Of a DNA stretch of 64,000 nt, positions 1 to 8,755 are shown in pieces. A program made the translations under genes and the position numbers. The number at the start of each line of letters is the position of its first letter. Position 1 is the first letter of the stretch. Location of the stretch: the NCBI RefSeq assembly GCF_028475105.1, contig NZ_CP116936.1, positions 2,356,001 to 2,420,000 of the forward strand, given 5' to 3'. The notes under the pieces are model-generated. The model had not been told where the DNA came from, made no database searches, and saw only the letters and a list, made by a program, of their open reading frames with translations. Source of the stretch: Micromonospora sp. LH3U1 (lineage in GTDB: Bacteria; Actinomycetota; Actinomycetes; Mycobacteriales; Micromonosporaceae).

Positions 1-2503
1 GTATGTGGCGGGCGATCAGGGCGGCCCGACCGGCAAGGTCGGCGGCGGTCCAGCGGGCCAGCATCTCGGGCGGGACGGACAGTGCCAGATCGAGCCGATC
101 GCCGAGCCGGTCGGCGACGGTGTCCAGCAGCCGGTCCCGGGCCGCCGGGGTGAGCACGTCGAACCCGCCCCGCAGCGCCGGCAGCCGGTCCAGGAACTCG
201 GTGTCGGTGAGCCGCTCGACCCGCTCCAGCAGCGGGTCCAGCGCGGCCGGGGCGGACTGCAGCAGCGGATGCGCCGCAGTGAGCAGACCCCCGAGCAGCC
301 GGTGCAGCTGCCGCCGGGTGTCCGGTCCGGTCGCCGCGTCGATCCAGCCGGCCACCCGGGTGCCCAGGACCTCCAGGCCGGTCAGGTCGAGCAGCACCCG
401 GGCGGCCAGGGCGGCGCCCTGGATCAGCGGCGAGCCGGCCCGGGCCAGGTGGTCGAGGGCCTCGTCCAGGCGTAGGCCGATCCGATCCTCGCCGGCGCGG
501 ACCGCGAGGTCGACCAGCGCGGCGGCGTCGGCGGTGGCGTCGCTGCCGGCCAGGCCCGGCAGCCCGCGGACCGCCGCGTCCAGCAGCACGACGGCCAGCT
601 CGGCGGCCCGGGCCCGGCCGTCGGCGGTGGTGCCGGGCAGATGCGCGCGGCGCAGGGCCTCCAGCAGGTCCAGGGCGGCCAGCAGCTCGGGCAGCGTGCC
701 GGTGCCAGGCAGCACCACGGTGGCCAGCTCCAGCCGGTCGGTGACCAGCTCGGGCAGGTCGCAACGGGCGGCGTCGCGCAGCCCGGTGAGCAACTGCGCG
801 GCGGTGGGGCCGCCGTCGGCGGCCTCCCGGCGGAACCGGTCCCGCAGGGTGCCGGTCGCGGCCAGCGCCGCGGTCACCCCGCGTACGCCGACCAGGTCCA
901 GCCGGGCCGCCACGGACGGCGTCCAGGCCAGCTGCCAACGGGTGGTCAGGGCGGTGCCGTCGCCGGTGCCGGAGACCGCGATCGGCTCGCCGTAGCCGAC
1001 GCCGCAGGTCTGCAGGCGTTGCAGCAGGATCTCCCGCCGCCCGTCCAGCTCGGTGCGCAGCGGATCCAGCCGGACCTCGCGGGACTTCGGGCTGTCCGGG
1101 TTGGGCAGCCGCAGCGCGGTGAGTTCCGCCTCGACGGCGGGACCGAGGCCGGACCGCGGCGTACCGGGGGCGATCCGACCGCGTTCGGCACCGACCAGCA
1201 CAATCTCCAGCGCCTTGGCCAGCGCTCGGCCGCGGCCGAGCAGTTCACCCTGGCCGAGCACGGTGGTCACCGCCTCCAGCACCTCGCCCCGGCCGGGGGC
1301 AGGCAGGTCCCGCAGTCGGGCCAGGTCGCCGGACAGCCGTACCGTCTCGGCGGCCTCGCCGGTACCGGCGGTGTGACCGGCCGAGCGGAGTTCCCGGCAG
1401 AGGTCGGTGACCGCCCGTGCGGCGGCGGCCCGGATCTGTTCGGGGTCGCCGGCAGCGGTGAAGACGGACTGCTGCCAGCGCGGGTCACGGATCCCGGCCG
1501 GGTAGCCGGAGCGGGAGTCGAGCAGGTCGAACGCGTACGGCACCAGCGAGGTGATCGCCGTGCCGTCGCCCTTGGTGGCCGGACCGGGCCGGGTCGTCAC
1601 GGACCGGACCGAACCGGCCTGGGTGGCGCCGCCGGCCGTGCTGGCCGTCCGGGCGGGGCCGGCGTCGGTCGACGGGGTGGCGAGCAGGGCCGGGGCGTGG
1701 AAGGCGCCGATGACGGCGGCGACCCGCCGGCCGTCCGCGCCGGCCTCGGCCAGCACCCGGCGCATGTGTCGCTCGCGGGCCAGGTCCCGGGCCGGTATGC
1801 CGTCGCCGCTGGCGCTGTCGGTACGCATCGCCCAGCCGACGCCGAGGGAGGCCCGCCGGACCGCCTCCGGCGGGCAGCCCGGGGCGCGCACCTCGACCAC
1901 CCGGTCCCACAGGTCGTCGCCGTCGCGGCCGGTGCCGCTGGCGCTGAGGGCGGCGGCGTAGCCGGACCGGCGCGGGCCGCGCACCGGCTCACCGGCGTCC
2001 GGGTCGCCCCCGGCGGCCGGCTCGGACCCGGCGGTCGAGTCGGAGTCGGTGGCCGGGTCGCAGTCGGTGGCCGGTTCGATGGTGTCGGCGCTCCAGCCGG
2101 GGTCGGTCAGCGGCAGGTCGCAGCAGACCACCTCGACGCCACGCTGTCGGGCCCAGCGGATCGCGGCCAGTTCCGGGGAGAAATCGGCGAACGGGTAGAA
2201 GCCCGTCGGCCCGTCCTCGCCGTGGCTGCCGACCAGGGCCAGCGGGGCCCGGGCGGCCGGGTCGGAAAGGTACGGCAGCCAGCGCTGGAAATCGGCCGGC
2301 AGCTCGACACAGACCACCTCGGCCGCGGCGGCGTCAAGCAGCGCCGGGAGCACCGCCGCGAGGGCCGGGCTGTGATGCCGCACCCCGATCAGGTACGGCC
2401 GGACGCAACCGGCGAGGGCGTCGACCACGGCTCGTGGGTCGGCCGCCATCGAGTCGACGGTCGGCGGAGCCCCACCGGGCGACGTGCGGGATACGGTCGT
2501 CAC
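1..2503 (-). CDS. DUF5682 family protein (YehM-like), 3' end beyond window
   Basis: The gene is open from a GTG at 2503 to the left edge (about 834 codons), so its C-terminus is missing. The GTG overlaps the stop of the MoxR gene as GTGA, indicating translational coupling. Near the N-terminus the reading frame gives GVRHHSPA followed by VVCVELPADFQ and, further on, GFYPFADFSPELAAIRWA. An 'I(G)VRHHSP' opening followed by a 'VExP' strand is characteristic of DUF5682, as in E. coli YehM. The biochemical role of the family is not known to me. A serine/threonine/aspartate-rich stretch lies around residues 155-175. Its neighbours are a MoxR ATPase, a giant protein and a DUF4132 protein. In comparable loci a VWA-domain protein follows DUF5682, and would then lie just left of position 1; that is inference. 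Confidence 0.82.
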   Translation of the reverse strand, partial: MTTVSRTSPGGAPPTVDSMAADPRAVVDALAGCVRPYLIGVRHHSPALAAVLPALLDAAAAEVVCVELPADFQRWLPYLSDPAARAPLALVGSHGEDGPTGFYPFADFSPELAAIRWARQRGVEVVCCDLPLTDPGWSADTIEPATDCDPATDSDSTAGSEPAAGGDPDAGEPVRGPRRSGYAAALSASGTGRDGDDLWDRVVEVRAPGCPPEAVRRASLGVGWAMRTDSASGDGIPARDLARERHMRRVLAEAGADGRRVAAVIGAFHAPALLATPSTDAGPARTASTAGGATQAGSVRSVTTRPGPATKGDGTAITSLVPYAFDLLDSRSGYPAGIRDPRWQQSVFTAAGDPEQIRAAAARAVTDLCRELRSAGHTAGTGEAAETVRLSGDLARLRDLPAPGRGEVLEAVTTVLGQGELLGRGRALAKALEIVLVGAERGRIAPGTPRSGLGPAVEAELTALRLPNPDSPKSREVRLDPLRTELDGRREILLQRLQTCGVGYGEPIAVSGTGDGTALTTRWQLAWTPSVAARLDLVGVRGVTAALAATGTLRDRFRREAADGGPTAAQLLTGLRDAARCDLPELVTDRLELATVVLPGTGTLPELLAALDLLEALRRAHLPGTTADGRARAAELAVVLLDAAVRGLPGLAGSDATADAAALVDLAVRAGEDRIGLRLDEALDHLARAGSPLIQGAALAARVLLDLTGLEVLGTRVAGWIDAATGPDTRRQLHRLLGGLLTAAHPLLQSAPAALDPLLERVERLTDTEFLDRLPALRGGFDVLTPAARDRLLDTVADRLGDRLDLALSVPPEMLARWTAADLAGRAALIARHI

Positions 2504-3690
2504 CGCAGGTTCTCCCGCAGATCCCAGAGCCGGCGCCACATCGCCGAGCCGTCCTCGGCGCGGCGGCGGACCGGGCCGTCCCAGTAGCCGAGCAGCCGGG
2601 CGTGGTCGTTCTGGTCGTCCTTGCGGACCACGCCGAGCAGGTGCCCGGGGACCAGGTCGAGCGCGTCCCCGCCGGGCAGGTACGCGGCGGCCAACCCGAG
2701 CGACGCCGCCACCTGCACCGCCTCGGCGGTGGACATCACCGTGCCGGGCCGTTCCACGTCCCAGCCCTCGCCCGACCGGCCGGAACGCAGGTCGCGGAAC
2801 ACGGTGACCAGGGCGTCCAGCACCGCGTCGTCCACGGCGTACGCCGCCCCGGCGCGCTGCACGGCGGCGGTGGCCTGCCGGCGTACCAGGTCGGTTTCGG
2901 TGTCCACGTCCGAGATCGGGTGGATGGTCTCGAAGTTGAACCGGCGCTTGAGGGCCGAGGACATCTCCGACACGCCCCGGTCCCGCAGGTTGGCGGTGGC
3001 GATCACGCTGAACCCGGGTGCCGCGCGGATCAGGCCGTCCTCGGTGCCGCTCAGCTCCGGCACGTTCATCCGCCGGTCGGACAGGAGGGACACCAGCGCG
3101 TCCTGCACCTCGGGCAGGCAGCGGGTGACCTCCTCGATCCGGACGACACGGCCGGTGCGCATCGCGGTCAGCACCGGCGAGTCGACCAGCGCCTGCGGGG
3201 TCGGGCCCTGGGCGAGCAGCAGGGCGTAGTTCCAGCCGTACCGGAAGGCGTCCTCGGTGGTGCCGGCGGTGCCCTGCACGGTCAGCGCGCTGGTGCCGCA
3301 GACCGCGGCGGCCAGCAGCTCGGACAGCATGGACTTGGCGGTACCGGGCTCGCCGACCAGCAGCAGGCCCCGCTCGCCGGCCAGGGTGACCACGCACCGC
3401 TCGACCAGACTCCGCTCACCGACGAACTTCGCCGGGATGGTCATGCTGGCCGGCAGTTCGGTGTCGGCCGGGCCGGTGCGCCGGTCGGCGGGCAGCTTCA
3501 GCGCCTCGCCGTCGCTGCCCCGGATGAAGGTGACCACGGCGCGCGGGGTCAACGCCCAGCCCGGTGGCCGAGCCCCGTCGTCGTACGCGGCCAGGAAGGC
3601 CAACTCGTCGGCGTACCGCTGTTCGGCGGAGAGGACCTGGGCGGCGGTCTCCGGCACCACGGTGGGGCGGACGTGTTCCGTCACGGTCAC
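2500..3690 (-). CDS. MoxR-type AAA+ ATPase (YehL-like)
   Basis: A 396-aa ATPase starting with ATG. Walker A is GEPGTAKS at residues 113-120, Walker B is RVVRIEEV at 181-188, sensor 1 lies in VIATANLRDRG around 229-239, and an arginine-rich segment ALKRRFNF follows at about 246-253. This order is that of MoxR/YehL-like AAA+ proteins, which form hexamers and usually remodel or activate partners carrying VWA or metal-ion-dependent adhesion sites. The gene starts 34 bases after the giant-protein gene and overlaps the DUF5682 start by four bases, so it should be co-expressed with both. No magnesium chelatase partners are present, which argues against a role in cofactor insertion of that type. The ATPase assignment is firm; the cellular role is not known. 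Confidence 0.93.
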   Translation of the reverse strand: MTVTEHVRPTVVPETAAQVLSAEQRYADELAFLAAYDDGARPPGWALTPRAVVTFIRGSDGEALKLPADRRTGPADTELPASMTIPAKFVGERSLVERCVVTLAGERGLLLVGEPGTAKSMLSELLAAAVCGTSALTVQGTAGTTEDAFRYGWNYALLLAQGPTPQALVDSPVLTAMRTGRVVRIEEVTRCLPEVQDALVSLLSDRRMNVPELSGTEDGLIRAAPGFSVIATANLRDRGVSEMSSALKRRFNFETIHPISDVDTETDLVRRQATAAVQRAGAAYAVDDAVLDALVTVFRDLRSGRSGEGWDVERPGTVMSTAEAVQVAASLGLAAAYLPGGDALDLVPGHLLGVVRKDDQNDHARLLGYWDGPVRRRAEDGSAMWRRLWDLRENLR

Positions 3691-3724
3691 TGATGTTCCT
3701 CGATCTTTCTCTGGTTCGGGCGGG

Positions 3725-6700
3725 TCAGCGGCGGGTGCCGCGGGTGGGCAGGTTGTCGAATCGGGGCCGGTCGCCGTCGCGGAGGCGTTGCCAGGCCCGC
3801 CGGTAGAGGTCGGCGGCAGGCGCGAACGGGACGGTCACGCCGAGCCCGGCCGTACCGTCCGGTGCGAGGCCGAACAGGCTGGTCTTCCAGCCCTCGATCG
3901 GTTTCTGCCCGTGGCCGCGCTCCAGCCACGGGCCGGGCAGGAACAGCGACCGGCCGGCCCGGGACCGGCTGGCCTCGACGACCAGTTCGGTGCCGGCCAG
4001 TTCGGCGCGGGCCGCCTTCAGCCGGGCCGGCTTCCAGCCGGTCCACTTCGTCGTGTCGCGGTCGGTCGGGTCCGGCATGGCCAGCAGCATCAGGTACACC
4101 GCCGCCGCGTCGGCGCCCAGGCCGTGTTCCCCGGCTGCCTCGGCGACCAGGTCGGGCACCGACCGGGTCGGATCCTGCGGCCACCAGGTCCCGTCCGCCG
4201 CCCGCGCGCCGCCGCCCGGCTCCCCCGAATCGCCGAGGAGCGCCGCGAAGCGTGGGTCGCGGACCAACCGAAGCGCCACCTCCATCGGGTACGGCTTGGT
4301 TGCGTCTGCCCGCAGCGCCGGCAGGTACGGGTCCGTCCCGTCGACGTCGAGCAGGTCCGGTCGCAGCGCGGGCGAGGGCTGGGTGTCGGCGGTGGCCAGG
4401 ACGATGGCGCCGTAACGTTCCCAGCCCGCGCCGGTCTCCGACGGGGTGCCAGCCACCTGGCGGAACGCGGGCAGGGAGACGTACTCGTTGAGGTCGAGCA
4501 GCAGGTGCGGGTTGGCCAGCCGATCCCGGATCAGCGCCAGCGCGGCCGGCAGTGCGGCCCGGCACGGATCGCCGGCCGGAGTGTGGTGGGCGACCCAGGC
4601 GGCCAGGGTGACCGTGGAGCACAGCACCTCACCGGTGAAACCCGTTGGCTGGCCGTCAGCCGGCTGGGCCCGATCGCCCTTGATCCCGAAGGTCAGGTCG
4701 GTGCTCAGTTCGGCAGAGCGGGCGGGGTCGAGCAGCGCCGGAAACGCTTTCGTGGGTGCCCAGTCGGTGCTGACCGCGCGCACCGCGTCGATGAAGAGCT
4801 GTTCGGGTATCACCGCCCGGCGTCCCACGGCGGCGTTCCAGACCCTCGCGGCGGCGGCCACGTCCACACCGTCGGTCCACAGCCGGGCCGGGTCGTCCGG
4901 CAGCAGCGCCGAGACCGCGGCCAGCCGGACCGCCATGCTTGACTCGTGCAGTAACTCGTAGGCCAGGTTGACCTCGCGGGCCTGCTTGATTCCGAGGGCC
5001 TTGAGCAACTCGGGCGTGGCGGTGTTCATCGAGTTCCCGTACAGCAGGCCGGCCAGCACCAGCTTCCCGGCGGTGGGGGTGACGCCGGTCAGCTCGGCGA
5101 ACTGCTCGGCCGCTTCCGGCCGCCAGGGCAGTGGGCCGCGCGCGGCCCACTCGGTGAGGAAACCGGTCAGCCAGCCGGCCGGCCGTTCGTCACCGACCGG
5201 CGCCGAGGACCGCACCGTGTACGGCTCGGGCACGGCGAACACGCCGGCCGGGTCGTGGTACAGCGCGTCGAAGAGGTAGCCGCCGGCGGTGCCGGAGTGG
5301 TTGAGCACGGCGATGAACGCCCCGTCGGGCAACGGCAGGATGCCCGGCCGGGGGGATCGGCGTTCGCCGTCGAGGTTGGTGAGGTCGTCGTCGCGCAGGT
5401 ACAGCGAGAATCGACGCCAGCGGGCTGGTTCGGCCGCCGTGCTCAAATCGAGCCGGTCCAGCTCGGTGAGCAGGGCGCGCAGCGTCTCCCGGTGTTCGTC
5501 CGGGGTGACCGCCGCGACCGCCCGGTAGGCGACGGCGGCGACAGCGCCGAGCAGGTCCCACCAGTCCAGAGTGATCGGCAGCGGCGGCCCGTCGAGGTGC
5601 AGCCGTACGGCGGGTTCGTTCCCGGTGGCGGCGGATCGCTGGGCGGCGATCACCTGGAACTGGGTGAAGGCGTGGGTCGAGCTGCTCGCCCTGGCGGCCG
5701 AGCGCAGACCGTTCAGCGCCAGCTTGAGCTGCTCGTCGGTTGGTCCGCTCGCGGTGGCCGCCGGTGCCACCGCCTTCGGGGCGGACAGCGACCTGGTGAG
5801 CCGCTCGCCCACCGCCTCCAGGTCGGTGTGCGCCTGGGCGGCCAGCCGCAGCACGCCGGCCACCCCGGCCAACAGCGCGTCATGGCTGATTGTCGGCAAC
5901 GTCGAGCGGACCAGTTCGACCAACGCGTCCTCGCCATCGGCGGTGGCGGATGCGCCGGCCGATGGGCCGACCACGGCTCCCGGGAGGGCGATGGGAAGGC
6001 CGGTGCTGGCCTGGGTGGCCGCGGTCAACCCGGATCGGGTCGCAGCCCGTGCGGCCGCTTCGGCCGTGGCGGCGCGGCGTTCGTCGAGGGCAGCCTTGAA
6101 CAGCGTGGCGGCGATGTCCCGGTCCACCCGGCGCAGGGCCGCGGAGCCGGCCGGATCCCGGTGCAACATGTTGCCGAGGAACTCCCGCCTCGGCAGCGGG
6201 ACCGCCCTGGCGGTGTAGGGCCGGCCGGACGACGCTCCGGCGGTGGCTGACACCACACCGTCCGGGTCGACCAGGACGAAACCGTCGAGGACGGCCCGTG
6301 GCCGGTCGTCGCCGGGCAGCATCAGCGCCGCGATCGGTTCCTGTCCCGGGGCCACGGTGACGGTACGGCCAGCCAGGTCCTCGCCGCGCACCGCGCCGTC
6401 CGGCAGGGTGGCCACCCGCCAGCCGAGTAGACCGTCCACCGGAGCGGCGGCCGGGGTGGCCCGGTCGGACAGGGCCGGCCGTAGCCAACTGGCCGACTCC
6501 TCCAGGCGGCTTCCGCTCACCGGCAGCTCGGCCAGGAACCGGGGCAGGCTGCGCCGGCCGTGGGTGTTGCTGGCCGGGTCGTACTCGCGCCAGCCGTGGT
6601 CGCTGTTCTCCTCGTCGGGGCGGTAGACCCAGTAGGAGGTGCCGTCGGTGATGACCGGCAGCTCCACCGGGACAGCGTTGTCGCGGGGGTGCAGCACGCC

Positions 6701-8755
6701 GTCGCCGGTGGTCCGCCCGCCGCCGGCCAACGGCAGGGTGATCTCGTTCGGGCGCCTCTGGCCGCGAAGACTGCCGTTGATGGCCTGCAGCTCGCCGGGC
6801 GACGAGTGCCAGTAGCCGCACAGGTCGTAGTTGAACGACCGGGAATGCCAGAAGACAAGCAGTTGACCGTCGACGTAGTGGTAACCGGGCTGGCGCCACA
6901 TGTCGCCGGCCGGGATGCGCAGGTCGTGGCGGAGCACGATGCCCTCGGCGCCGAGCACGCGCACCGTGGTCGGCCCGCCCAGGATCACGTACGGCCACGC
7001 GTCCTGCTGGGTCACCTCGACCCGCCGGTCGCCGCCGGTCACCTCCTGCCAGGCCTGCTCCCAGTCCGGCCAGCCCAACTCGTCGAGGAGCCCGCCGCGC
7101 AGGCTGCGGGCCACGTGCCCGGCGAGGTCGACGTCGAGGGCCTGTCTGAGCTCGCCGCGCGCAGCCTGCGCGGCGGGCCCATCGAGGTCGTCGAAGACCA
7201 GGCGCAACGCCTCCACCGGGAGGTTGCCCAGCCACCTCACCGCCTCCGGAAGGTATGGCAGCCCGGTGGTGAACCGGTCGCGGATCCGGGCCCGCAGCCA
7301 GTCGGCCAGCATCGGCCGGACGCCCCGCGTCCCGGCCAGCCGGCGCTGGGCCTGCTGCTGGTCGTCGACCTGGTCGAGACCTCGGCGCAAGGCCGCGGTG
7401 AACCGGTCGTCGCCGGCCAGGGCGAGCAACTCCCGCTCTCCCTTGGCATTCACCCAACGCGCCAGGTCCAGGGCGTCGCGTTCCTTGGGCGGCGCCACCG
7501 GCAGGTCGAGGGCGAGGAGCAGATCGAGCAGGTCCAGGTCGTCGGCGACGGCGAGGGCCTCGCCGCTGTCGGCCAGCTCGGCGCGCAGCCGGGCGGCCAT
7601 CCGCTCGACGAGTGGGTACAGCTCCCGCAATGGCCGGTGGCGGTCCAGGTTGGCCCGACTCAGGAAGCGGCGCAACCAGCCGACGGAGCCGTCCTGCGGA
7701 CGGGCCGCGTCCGGCACCTCCGGGTCGGAGAGTCCGGCGAGCGCACCGGTGTCGGCCAACAAGGCCATCCACATGACCAGGTTGTCCCGGTTGGCGGGCA
7801 TCAGATCGAGCAGGCTGCCACGGATCGCCGGGTCGCGGCCGGCCAGTGCCGTCACCGCCGGCAGGTGCACCTTCCACCAGCCGGCCGGCGCCTCGGCGGC
7901 CACCGGCAGCCGCAGCAACTCGGCCAGGTAGGCCGCCTCGCGGTCGGCGACGGCGGCGGCGCCGGCCGCACCAGCGGCCTTGGTGGCGGCCCGGACCAGC
8001 CGCTGCACCGCGCTGGCCAACTGCGCGGAGGGAACCACGCCGGCGGCCGCTGCCCGCAGCGCCAGCCGGCAGAACCGCTCCAGCGTCTCGTCGGCCGGCA
8101 ACTGGGCGGACAACTCCTTCGCGTGGCCGGCCAGCGCGGTCGCGGAGACCACCTTGGCCGCCGCGAACTCCACATAGACCTCGTCCAGCCGGGTCAGGTC
8201 GACCGGCAGCCCGTGCTGCGCCTCCGCCTTGCGCGCCTTGTTGAACAACTGCGTCGCGTAGGTGTCCTGCCCGGCGGCCAGAAACACCCGCGCCGCCTGC
8301 TCGAAGAACGTCGGCAGGAAGTGCGGCAGCGTACGGGCGAAGCGGTCGGCGAGGCTCTGGTGCCCGTCCAGGGCGGCCTTCGGCTTCGACCGGACCTGCT
8401 TGGCCAGCTTCTGCAGCTCCGGCACCACCGCCAACGCGTGCCGGCCGTCCGCCGGGTGGTGCACCAGCACCCACTCCGGGAAGGCCAGCGGGCGGCGCGG
8501 GCCCAGCCCGACGACGGCCGGCTCGGCGCCCGGCGTCAGACCGAGGAACCCGACGGCCATGTCCTCGCCCTCGCCGAGGGCCGCGTCGACCAGGCGGACC
8601 ACCGGCCGGTCGTCGAGGGCCGGGTGCCGGTAGGTGCGGGCGGTGAGGGGCACCACCCGGTCGCCGGCCCCGGCGGTGCCGATCGGCAGCACCGCGCCGG
8701 CGGCCAGCAGGCTCTCCGCCGATTCCCCGTCCGACCTGGTCGTCATCCCGGTCAC
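3725..8755 (-). CDS. 1,676-aa uncharacterised protein of a MoxR/DUF4132 operon
   Basis: The GTG at 8755 overlaps the stop of the upstream DUF4132 gene (GTGA) and has a GGGGGAG ribosome site five bases upstream. The later ATG at 8746 is badly spaced, so GTG is preferred. The 1,676-residue product has no signal peptide and no membrane segment. The first half is alanine/leucine-rich and looks helical (for example around residues 220-520). A middle part (about 620-760) has aromatic, beta-like sequence such as YHYVDGQLLVFWHSRSF and YDLCGYWHSSPGELQAING, with a DHGWREYDP segment. The C-terminal 500 residues are again mixed helical. I recognise no catalytic motif. Similar very large proteins accompany SWIM/MoxR/DUF5682 genes in actinobacteria, sometimes labelled 'DNA-binding protein' without evidence known to me. 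It may be a scaffold or substrate of the MoxR ATPase (inference). Confidence 0.85.
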   Translation of the reverse strand: MTGMTTRSDGESAESLLAAGAVLPIGTAGAGDRVVPLTARTYRHPALDDRPVVRLVDAALGEGEDMAVGFLGLTPGAEPAVVGLGPRRPLAFPEWVLVHHPADGRHALAVVPELQKLAKQVRSKPKAALDGHQSLADRFARTLPHFLPTFFEQAARVFLAAGQDTYATQLFNKARKAEAQHGLPVDLTRLDEVYVEFAAAKVVSATALAGHAKELSAQLPADETLERFCRLALRAAAAGVVPSAQLASAVQRLVRAATKAAGAAGAAAVADREAAYLAELLRLPVAAEAPAGWWKVHLPAVTALAGRDPAIRGSLLDLMPANRDNLVMWMALLADTGALAGLSDPEVPDAARPQDGSVGWLRRFLSRANLDRHRPLRELYPLVERMAARLRAELADSGEALAVADDLDLLDLLLALDLPVAPPKERDALDLARWVNAKGERELLALAGDDRFTAALRRGLDQVDDQQQAQRRLAGTRGVRPMLADWLRARIRDRFTTGLPYLPEAVRWLGNLPVEALRLVFDDLDGPAAQAARGELRQALDVDLAGHVARSLRGGLLDELGWPDWEQAWQEVTGGDRRVEVTQQDAWPYVILGGPTTVRVLGAEGIVLRHDLRIPAGDMWRQPGYHYVDGQLLVFWHSRSFNYDLCGYWHSSPGELQAINGSLRGQRRPNEITLPLAGGGRTTGDGVLHPRDNAVPVELPVITDGTSYWVYRPDEENSDHGWREYDPASNTHGRRSLPRFLAELPVSGSRLEESASWLRPALSDRATPAAAPVDGLLGWRVATLPDGAVRGEDLAGRTVTVAPGQEPIAALMLPGDDRPRAVLDGFVLVDPDGVVSATAGASSGRPYTARAVPLPRREFLGNMLHRDPAGSAALRRVDRDIAATLFKAALDERRAATAEAAARAATRSGLTAATQASTGLPIALPGAVVGPSAGASATADGEDALVELVRSTLPTISHDALLAGVAGVLRLAAQAHTDLEAVGERLTRSLSAPKAVAPAATASGPTDEQLKLALNGLRSAARASSSTHAFTQFQVIAAQRSAATGNEPAVRLHLDGPPLPITLDWWDLLGAVAAVAYRAVAAVTPDEHRETLRALLTELDRLDLSTAAEPARWRRFSLYLRDDDLTNLDGERRSPRPGILPLPDGAFIAVLNHSGTAGGYLFDALYHDPAGVFAVPEPYTVRSSAPVGDERPAGWLTGFLTEWAARGPLPWRPEAAEQFAELTGVTPTAGKLVLAGLLYGNSMNTATPELLKALGIKQAREVNLAYELLHESSMAVRLAAVSALLPDDPARLWTDGVDVAAAARVWNAAVGRRAVIPEQLFIDAVRAVSTDWAPTKAFPALLDPARSAELSTDLTFGIKGDRAQPADGQPTGFTGEVLCSTVTLAAWVAHHTPAGDPCRAALPAALALIRDRLANPHLLLDLNEYVSLPAFRQVAGTPSETGAGWERYGAIVLATADTQPSPALRPDLLDVDGTDPYLPALRADATKPYPMEVALRLVRDPRFAALLGDSGEPGGGARAADGTWWPQDPTRSVPDLVAEAAGEHGLGADAAAVYLMLLAMPDPTDRDTTKWTGWKPARLKAARAELAGTELVVEASRSRAGRSLFLPGPWLERGHGQKPIEGWKTSLFGLAPDGTAGLGVTVPFAPAADLYRRAWQRLRDGDRPRFDNLPTRGTRR

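Noticed and set aside
641..2587. Long plus-strand reading frame of 648 codons
   Set aside because: It is antisense to the DUF5682 gene. Its product is Gln/Gly/Arg-rich without any motif, as expected from the shadow of a high-GC gene.
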